A DNA stretch of 17,361 nucleotides. Source: JAWLBR01 sp041687495. GTDB taxonomy: Bacteria > Bacillota > Limnochordia > DTU087 > JAAYGB01. The notes below the pieces were generated by a model, which was given only the letters and a program-made list of their open reading frames with translations, ran no database searches and was not told where the DNA came from. Each line of letters starts with the position of its first letter. Position 1 is the first letter of the stretch. Below are positions 8,384 to 13,473 of this stretch, one piece after another. The DNA is taken from contig JAWLBR010000069.1 in the NCBI GenBank assembly GCA_041687495.1, forward strand, positions 1-17,361, written 5' to 3'. Both the position numbers and the translations under genes were made by a program.

Positions 8384-8410
8384 ACCACCTAGTCTTAAAC
8401 TTAGGGTGGT
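8384..8410 (+). other. Weak hairpin between permease and binding-protein genes
   Basis: ACCACC (8384-8389) pairs with GGTGGT (8405-8410) around a 15-base loop in the 151-base gap. No T-run follows, so it is not a clear terminator. It might be a partial terminator or an RNA-processing site that sets binding-protein mRNA apart from permease mRNA. Confidence 0.3.
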
Positions 8411-8513
8411 TGGGCCGCTTCTTGACTTAGCAAAACCGGTACGGAAGGAGGCTAGACTCCCACTGCCGCGCGAAGTCAGAAAGCCGCAACTTAGATAACA
8501 GGAGGTCGTTATA

Positions 8514-10106
8514 GTGAACCATAGAGTGCAAAAGGCTTTTCTCTTCCTCTGTATGGCTGTTGTCGGATTGATGGTTTCGGGAGTGATGTATGCCGCTGAC
8601 CCGGAACCGCTAAAGCTGCCGATTGTAACTAAACCACTGGAACTAACCTATTGGGTCCCCCTCGATGGTAACGCCGGTATCGCCATTCCCGACTACTCGC
8701 ACATGACTGCTTACCAAGAATTCGAGCGCAAAACCGGTATCGAGATCCGTTTTCTTCACCCACCGATTGGGCAGGAAACTGAGCAATTCAACCTGATGGT
8801 TGCCTCGGGGGACTATCCGGATATGATTGAGTCAAACTGGCTTGGATATCCAGGCGGACCCGAGAAGGCTATTCGTGACGGAGTCATTATTCCGCTCAAT
8901 GAATATATTGACAAATACGCACCTAACTTGAAGCGAATTCTAGAAGAAAGGCCTGACATTCGCAAACAAGTGGTAACTGACAATGGTACTATCTATACCT
9001 TCCCCTTCATCCGGAAGGATCCGGAAATCCTTGTTTGGCTGGGATTCCAGGTACGGCAGGACTGGTTGGAGAAGTTGAACTTGCCGCTGCCGAAGACCCT
9101 CGACGACTGGTATGTCACTCTGAAGGCCTTCAAGGAGCAGGATCCGAACGGTAACGGTGAGGCCGACGAAATCCCCTGGAGCACCAACCAAGCTTGGGCA
9201 CAGGACTTCAAACGCTTCTACAACTCATGGGGTAAGGACTACGGATTCTACCGGATCGACGACACGATTCACTTTGGGCCTGCCGAACCCGAGTACAAAG
9301 AGTATCTTGCTACTATGAACAAATGGTACAGCGAAGGACTAATCGACCCCGACTACGCCAGCATGGATCAGAGTCAGTTTGACGCCAAAATGACTAGCAA
9401 CTTGGTGGGTGCCTGTTTTGGCACGGCGGGTTCAACTCTGCGCCGGGTATCAGACCTGGTCGGCGACAAGATTCCTGGCTTTGACCTGGTCGGCGTCGAG
9501 CATCCTGTAGGGCCGGCTGGTGCATTCAACATGCACGCTGAAGCAGCCCGGATGTTTTCGGGATTAGGTGCTTCGGTTACGTCGCAGAACCGCAATATCA
9601 AAGAGACCATCAAGTGGCTGGACTACCCCTATTCCGAAGAAGGCAATCTCATCATGAACTTCGGAAGAGAAGGGCTTAGCTACGAGATGATTGATGGTTA
9701 TCCCACGTTTACCGATGAAGTTCTTAATCACCCAACGCTCTCCATGGGGCAGGCTATCTCAAGCCACGCTCGCAGCAGCTTTAACGGGCCTTTTGTGCAA
9801 GACGCCCGCTACTTCGAGCAATACATGGCGGATCCGCCGATGCTAATGGAGGCAATTAATCGTTGGGCAGTAGCAACGCGGGAACGGTGTATGCCGCCCA
9901 TCACCCCTACTCCTCAAGAGAGCCGCAAGTTCGCATCCTTGATGAGTGACATTCAGACCTACGTCGACGAGATGCATGACAGGTTTGTCATGGGCTATGA
10001 GTCCTTGGACAACTTCGACCGGTACATTCAAACTCTCAAGAACATGGGCATCGACGAGGCCATTGCCATCCAACAGGCAGCTCTCGATCGATACAACGAG
10101 CGATAG
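8514..10106 (+). CDS. Extracellular solute-binding protein of the LplA/LipO type (SBP family 1)
   Basis: This is the presumed substrate receptor for the LplB/YtcP permeases. At 530 residues it fits this branch, whose binding proteins are longer than the usual 420 or so. The start is GTG at 8514, 7 bases after a perfect AGGAGGT (8500-8506). A signal peptide (about 1-27) ends VSGVMYA before ADPEP and has no lipobox Cys, unlike most Firmicutes members, which are lipoproteins. Branch features include LELTYWVPL, FERKTGIEIRFLHPP, MVASGDYPDMIE, PLNEYIDKYAPNLKRILEE and DPNGNGEADEIPW, the last resembling a calcium-binding loop found in this family. The next gene is convergent, and a strong hairpin ends the transcript at 10148-10184. 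The ligand is probably an oligosaccharide (inference). Confidence 0.92.
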   Translation: MNHRVQKAFLFLCMAVVGLMVSGVMYAADPEPLKLPIVTKPLELTYWVPLDGNAGIAIPDYSHMTAYQEFERKTGIEIRFLHPPIGQETEQFNLMVASGDYPDMIESNWLGYPGGPEKAIRDGVIIPLNEYIDKYAPNLKRILEERPDIRKQVVTDNGTIYTFPFIRKDPEILVWLGFQVRQDWLEKLNLPLPKTLDDWYVTLKAFKEQDPNGNGEADEIPWSTNQAWAQDFKRFYNSWGKDYGFYRIDDTIHFGPAEPEYKEYLATMNKWYSEGLIDPDYASMDQSQFDAKMTSNLVGACFGTAGSTLRRVSDLVGDKIPGFDLVGVEHPVGPAGAFNMHAEAARMFSGLGASVTSQNRNIKETIKWLDYPYSEEGNLIMNFGREGLSYEMIDGYPTFTDEVLNHPTLSMGQAISSHARSSFNGPFVQDARYFEQYMADPPMLMEAINRWAVATRERCMPPITPTPQESRKFASLMSDIQTYVDEMHDRFVMGYESLDNFDRYIQTLKNMGIDEAIAIQQAALDRYNER

Positions 10107-10147
10107 ATTATTCGTTCAGGTCAAACAGATTTAGTTATTCCGAAGCT

Positions 10148-10184
10148 AACAAGAACAACGTCACCCATTGCAGGTGACGTTGTT
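10148..10184 (+). terminator. Terminator hairpin; copy 1 of a repeated 37-nt element
   Basis: AACAACGTCACC (10154-10165) and GGTGACGTTGTT (10173-10184) form a perfect 12-bp stem, 13 with G10153-C10185, around a 7-base loop. A short T-containing tail follows. It begins 41 bases after the binding-protein stop and lies between two convergent genes, so it could serve both. The whole 37-nt stretch recurs on the opposite strand at 11606-11642 with 33 identities. Confidence 0.8.
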
Positions 10185-10301
10185 CCTGTTTATGCGTTGT
10201 TACCATGCCTAAGTAGTGCAATGGCAGCAGACTTGCATTGCCGCTTACCGGATACGCTCGGATTTATCGTGGGTAGGAATGCTTCATTTGGATACAGTAG
10301 T

Positions 10302-11024
10302 TCAAGACCTCTTGAGGTTTCGTGCGAGCAACACGAAAGCCAAGGCAAACAGCAATGTACTAGCCCATTGAGTCGCACTAAGAGTACCCACCATCACACT
10401 GTTGCGATAAAATTCCAGGAAAAATCGGACTAATGAATACAAGGCAACAAACAACCAGAAGGAGTTACCACGAGCTAGTTTCCCCTTGAAGGACCACAAG
10501 ACAGCAAATACCAGGAGTGACGTGACTGCTGTGTACAAAGGAACGTTGTGATAGCTCGTGCCGTTTATCACCAGCGAGAAAAAACCTCCCTCTGTCTGTC
10601 TCCCATACACGTCGCACCCAATTCGGCCAATTGCCTCCCCTAGCACTATCGCCGGAGCGAGTGTGTCGGCCCACGCCCAAAACGATAGCTTATGTTTTCG
10701 AACAAACCATACGGCAGCTAGAATTCCTCCCAGGACGCCTCCATGGAAAGACAGCCCTCCTTGGTAAATGGCTAGAATCCGTATTGGGTTTTGCATGTAA
10801 TAGTCAAGATCAAACAGTACGTAAACCAGACGAGCCAAAACTAGCCCCATAGTGATCGCATAGAGTCCAAAATCATACACCAATTCTCCGGGCATACCTT
10901 GACGGCGTGCATTCCTGGCTCCGACCAACATAGCAATCAGGATCCCCAGAGCTATGGAGATTCCATAGAAGCGAATAGATATGGGCCCCAGGTGGAAGAC
11001 CCTAGGGATGTAGTTATAGAGCAA
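10302..11024 (-). CDS. lgt: Prolipoprotein diacylglyceryl transferase (Lgt)
   Basis: Lgt moves a diacylglyceryl group from phosphatidylglycerol to the lipobox Cys of prelipoproteins in the cytoplasmic membrane. The 240-residue, multi-spanning protein shows the expected signature regions: RFYGIS (Tyr20), GGLSFHGG (His94), GRIG (133-136) and RFFLEFYR (200-207). The signature is divergent: Cys-Asp follows GRIG where most enzymes have Asn-Phe, and the protein is shorter than typical 260-290-residue forms. The start is TTG at 11024 with GGAGGA 7 bases upstream; no ATG fits as well. It is the last gene of a compact operon, 18 bases after the DUF2933-like gene. It may be the general housekeeping enzyme or a specialised paralogue tied to its neighbours; a genome search for a second lgt would decide. 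Confidence 0.92.
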   Translation of the reverse strand: MLYNYIPRVFHLGPISIRFYGISIALGILIAMLVGARNARRQGMPGELVYDFGLYAITMGLVLARLVYVLFDLDYYMQNPIRILAIYQGGLSFHGGVLGGILAAVWFVRKHKLSFWAWADTLAPAIVLGEAIGRIGCDVYGRQTEGGFFSLVINGTSYHNVPLYTAVTSLLVFAVLWSFKGKLARGNSFWLFVALYSLVRFFLEFYRNSVMVGTLSATQWASTLLFALAFVLLARNLKRS

Positions 11025-11042
11025 TTTCTCTTCCTCCGCTTT

Positions 11043-11240
11043 CTACATGTGCATTCCATGGTCATGGTCGGAGTCTGAAGTTCGGCGACCATGCGCACCT
11101 TTCATCATAAAGATATGCATTAACGGGCACAACAGGAGGAAACTCCACCTGATGCTGCTTCCTCTGGAAGCGAAGAACCCTACAAGCACTACTGGTAGCA
11201 AACAGCACAATACCATCAGAAGGCCATGCCAACGCTTCAT
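11043..11240 (-). CDS. Small His/Met-rich membrane protein, DUF2933-like
   Basis: This is a 65-residue protein with two hydrophobic segments (about 7-24 and 32-46) and a polar tail. The second segment holds a Cys/Met/His cluster (CPLMHIFMM, 38-46). The tail is rich in His and Met (His50, His59, His61, Met63, His64, Met65). I recognise the pattern as like DUF2933 proteins, small membrane proteins often seen beside copper or heavy-metal resistance genes (from memory, not searched). The ATG at 11240 overlaps the stop of the LDCC gene as ATGA (11237-11240), which fits translational coupling and explains the lack of a well-placed ribosome binding site. The lgt gene starts 18 bases after its stop. 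A metal-binding role is inference. Confidence 0.8.
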   Translation of the reverse strand: MKRWHGLLMVLCCLLPVVLVGFFASRGSSIRWSFLLLCPLMHIFMMKGAHGRRTSDSDHDHGMHM

Positions 11241-11401
11241 ATCAATCGGTTCCCCTTCTCCTTTCCTGAGCTTTGAGATTGTTCTTTTGGGGACGGAATT
11301 TCGTTTAGGTTACAGCAGTCTAGGCGCTTACCCGAAAACTGCTTGCTGTTCTCCTTCTCGAGATTCTCGACAAATCGTTCCCACCAGGTCTTAAGGCTCA
11401 T
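11237..11401 (-). CDS. LDCC-motif putative metal-binding protein
   Basis: This 54-residue soluble protein has an amphipathic, charged N-terminal helix (MSLKTWWERFVENLEKEN) followed by GKRLDCCNLN, the Cys-pair motif (27-30) that names a family of small Firmicutes proteins thought to bind metal. Its polar, Lys/Ser/Gln-rich tail is longer than I remember for the family. ATG 11401 is chosen because family members begin with this helix. AAGGGGG stands 8 bases upstream, a modest binding site. The frame stays open to 11503, but that extension shows no family likeness. The stop overlaps the next start (ATGA), tying it to the DUF2933-like gene. The function is not established; the Cys pair could bind copper, zinc or a similar ion. 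Confidence 0.8.
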   Translation of the reverse strand: MSLKTWWERFVENLEKENSKQFSGKRLDCCNLNEIPSPKEQSQSSGKEKGNRLI

Positions 11402-11518
11402 CAACAAAACCCCCTTCGCTAGCACTGTCTTTTGCGTACGGACACAGGCCACTACTAAAACCAGGTATTCCGCTAGGTTCTTAGGAGATAACAAGTACAT
11501 CATATCACAAGACCGCTA

Positions 11519-11527
11519 AGTATACCA
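11519..11527 (-). promoter_or_regulatory. Candidate extended -10 promoter of the LDCC-DUF2933-lgt operon
   Basis: On the - strand TGG followed by TATACT (5 of 6 to TATAAT) forms an extended -10 element about 110 bases before the LDCC start. No clear -35 box is seen. An imperfect palindrome, ATAC...GTAT (11527-11543), covers the position where a -35 box and a regulator would sit. A second possible -10, TATGAT, lies a little downstream. Confidence 0.35.
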
Positions 11528-11605
11528 TACCCATCTAGAGTATCTCTGCTGCAGCCGTGGAGGGCGCCACATCTGTATGGTCTCCCCAAGATACGATGGA
11601 CGGAA

Positions 11606-11642
11606 AACACCGTCACCTGCAATAGGTGACGGTGTTCCTGTT
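11606..11642 (-). terminator. Terminator hairpin; copy 2 of the repeated 37-nt element
   Basis: On the - strand AACACCGTCACC and GGTGACGGTGTT form a perfect 12-bp stem with a 7-base loop, followed by a run of Ts (GTGTTTTCC). It begins 42 bases after the stop of the small YHGS gene. Compared with 10148-10184 it differs at four positions, two of which are partners in the stem (A-T there, C-G here). Confidence 0.8.
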
Positions 11643-11684
11643 CGTGCCTCCATAATTTCTTTAGCCACATCCATGTCGCCACAG

Positions 11685-12080
11685 TCACTTCTTAGCTGTA
11701 GGCAAATGCAATCGAGTAATCAATGTAAGCTGAAGCGGACGCAAAGTGCGCCACTCCATTCCCGGTTCCATCGTTGAATTAGGTACTGGCGCCAAGTCTG
11801 TCGTTGCGTTTATTGGCTCGGCAACAATGTACAGATATCCGCTCTTGATTCCATCGTGGTTAATGGAATAGTCATCGTCAATGCTCACCCACGTAGGTTG
11901 GTGCGCGAAGGCCTCCGCAAGTTCCCGCCACTGGGTGATCGTACTTCCAAGGCGCAAAGTCTCAAAAAGCTGATCCGAACCGTGGTACCAAACTCCGTGC
12001 TGTTTGCTCGTCCAATCCCGTTGGCCGCTCTGGCCAGATTTGCCCTTCTCCCCTAACGCACGCAGTTGACCCATGTCCAT
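11685..12080 (-). CDS. Unrecognised small protein with YHGS motif, possibly ADP-ribosyltransferase-like
   Basis: The 131-residue soluble protein has no signal peptide or membrane segment. A polar N-terminal 28 residues precede a compact domain: WYHGSDQLFETL (31-42), LGSTIT (44-49), AEAFAHQPTWVSIDDD (55-70), a GYLYIV strand (81-86), and EPGMEWRTLRPLQLTLI (105-121). A first-strand Y/WHGS, a GS-T turn and a late E-W resemble the layout of small ADP-ribosyltransferase folds, where His contacts NAD and a late Glu is catalytic. This is fold-level inference, not a family match. I chose ATG 12080 because GAGGTGA lies 5 bases upstream; the frame opens further to GTG 12149, but that would overlap the gene before it. 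The gene starts 52 bases after the TCP2-type gene and ends before a terminator, so co-transcription is likely. Confidence 0.65.
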   Translation of the reverse strand: MDMGQLRALGEKGKSGQSGQRDWTSKQHGVWYHGSDQLFETLRLGSTITQWRELAEAFAHQPTWVSIDDDYSINHDGIKSGYLYIVAEPINATTDLAPVPNSTMEPGMEWRTLRPLQLTLITRLHLPTAKK

Positions 12081-12132
12081 CGCATTCACCTCGCTATGGT
12101 CATCGTTACCTTTGCCTAGCGCTATCCTCACC

Positions 12133-13377
12133 TCAGGCATAGCTCTCACTCAACTCGCGGACAATCTGCACGAACCTGATCAGCCGATTGAAATCCCCTT
12201 GAACCGTCTCGACGTCCTTTAAAGTGATATCCACATGACATCCATATGCCCGGCACGCATCCAGGGCGCCTTCGACGACCCGTCGAATACGCTGCGGTTC
12301 AAAGCTTGTGCACACCATCTCTGCCGGACTGGGCCGCCATGACAGAACATAGTCTGGTCCAATTTGCTCGGCGCATGCGGCCACGTCAGCCCACGGCGTC
12401 ACAGCAATTCGGCGCAAATTGGGAATTTGCCTCAGGTAGCGGATCTTGCGAGTCAAATCCTCGCAGCAACCATAAGCAACCAATCCAAACTTTTTGAGAA
12501 TGGGAATCTGGTACTGAAGGATGAATTCGTTGAACATCTCAGGGGACACTTGAGCAAACTCCTGAGCTGCAGCAAAGACCCACAAATCCTTGCGCTGAAC
12601 AGTACCACTGTTTGCCCTAGGGTCCTGAAGTTCCTCGGCGTACGACATAGCTTGGTTTTGGTGGTTGCATAGCGACCAATCGCCAGCCGCCTCGGCTTCT
12701 CCATGGGCCGTGAGCACACCATCTCTGAGAAATGATGCCAGTTCATGCACCCAGCCGGGCCGGTCAACCATATCCCACATGATCTGTTCAAGTCCACGCA
12801 GATAGGCCATATCCGTGGATATATCGGCGCTCCACATCCGATAGTACGGGCCTCGGTCTACGTTGACTTCCAGTATGTCTCCAACTGCGTCTTGTAGCTT
12901 GGCAACGTTTCTTGCTGTCTCCTCTTCGTCGATACGATGGTGAGGTACAACCAACTTGGCCAGGTCCTCCGGATCCTTTAGCGGTGGGTCAAACATCCAG
13001 GCTCCCCGGGAGTTGGGGCTGGGAATGACCTTAATCTCTGGCCCCCATCGGCGACTGCCAACAGGGGTGGCATATACTGCCTGCACAGTTAGCCATGGTT
13101 CAATGATGTAGTCATCACCTAGGAGATCTTGGTAGATCATCTGCCGCAGATACCGTTCATGGGTGCGATAGAAGGCATCACGACACGTTAGTTTCTCATC
13201 AGGGAATACTTCCTGCCAGCAAGACAACCAGCGCATGTAGATCAAGGGTCTGGTTCGCTTCAGACTGTTATGCTGGCGCCACAGCTGCCTTCGTTCCTCT
13301 TGCATTGGTTGATGACTGATCTCAGCTACCTGCCGAGCCAGACTCCGTAGTACTTCTACGTCATGGTTCTTGCTCAC
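12133..13377 (-). CDS. Uroporphyrinogen decarboxylase-related protein ('trimethylamine corrinoid protein 2' type)
   Basis: This cytosolic protein is a member of the URO-D/MtaA superfamily, TIM-barrel proteins that include haem-pathway decarboxylases and corrinoid methyltransferases. It matches my memory of a family often annotated as TCP2: RSLARQVAEI...RRQLWRQHNSLKRTRPLI at the N-terminus, DPPLKDPEDLAKL, LRGLEQIMWDMVDRP, AQEFAQVSPEMFNEFI (271-286), YGCCEDLTRKI (GCCE 303-306) and DYVLSWRPSPAEM. The Cys pair followed by Glu could be a zinc site like that of related methyltransferases (inference). GTG 13377 is chosen (414 residues): family members begin close to this point, G-rich GGGGGG lies 7 bases upstream, and the longer TTG start at 13419 would fall inside a terminator hairpin. 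The substrate is unknown. It sits between a solute-binding protein gene and the small YHGS gene. Confidence 0.85.
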   Translation of the reverse strand: MSKNHDVEVLRSLARQVAEISHQPMQEERRQLWRQHNSLKRTRPLIYMRWLSCWQEVFPDEKLTCRDAFYRTHERYLRQMIYQDLLGDDYIIEPWLTVQAVYATPVGSRRWGPEIKVIPSPNSRGAWMFDPPLKDPEDLAKLVVPHHRIDEEETARNVAKLQDAVGDILEVNVDRGPYYRMWSADISTDMAYLRGLEQIMWDMVDRPGWVHELASFLRDGVLTAHGEAEAAGDWSLCNHQNQAMSYAEELQDPRANSGTVQRKDLWVFAAAQEFAQVSPEMFNEFILQYQIPILKKFGLVAYGCCEDLTRKIRYLRQIPNLRRIAVTPWADVAACAEQIGPDYVLSWRPSPAEMVCTSFEPQRIRRVVEGALDACRAYGCHVDITLKDVETVQGDFNRLIRFVQIVRELSESYA

Positions 13378-13401
13378 ATCACGGCCCCCCAAAGTGAAAA
13401 G

Positions 13402-13434
13402 CAGACGCCCGAATGCCAAACGCCCGGGCGTCTG
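13402..13434 (-). terminator. Terminator after the family-5 binding-protein gene
   Basis: CAGACGCCC and GGGCGTCTG form a 9-bp perfect stem on the - strand around a 15-base loop, followed by CTTTTC. It begins 39 bases after the binding-protein stop. An inner palindrome (CGCCCGGGCG, 13421-13430) offers an alternative fold. It ends only about 25 bases before the start of the TCP2-type gene, so that gene needs read-through or its own promoter. Confidence 0.75.
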
Positions 13435-13473
13435 TGTTCTCTACTTGACTCCTATCTGGGCTGACTCGACTGG

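Noticed and set aside
11402..11503. Longer start for the LDCC protein, adding 34 residues.
   Set aside because: The added part is hydrophobic and unlike the family, while the inner ATG begins with the characteristic helix.
11500..11688. A 62-residue open frame on the - strand.
   Set aside because: It spans the repeated terminator hairpin and the candidate promoter, has no binding site of its own beyond the previous gene's end, and shows no familiar sequence.
12081..12149. GTG 12149 as start of the YHGS gene.
   Set aside because: It would overlap the previous coding region, whereas ATG 12080 has a strong GAGGTGA at proper spacing.
13378..13419. TTG 13419 as start of the TCP2-type gene.
   Set aside because: It lies in the terminator hairpin of the preceding gene and adds 14 residues without family likeness.
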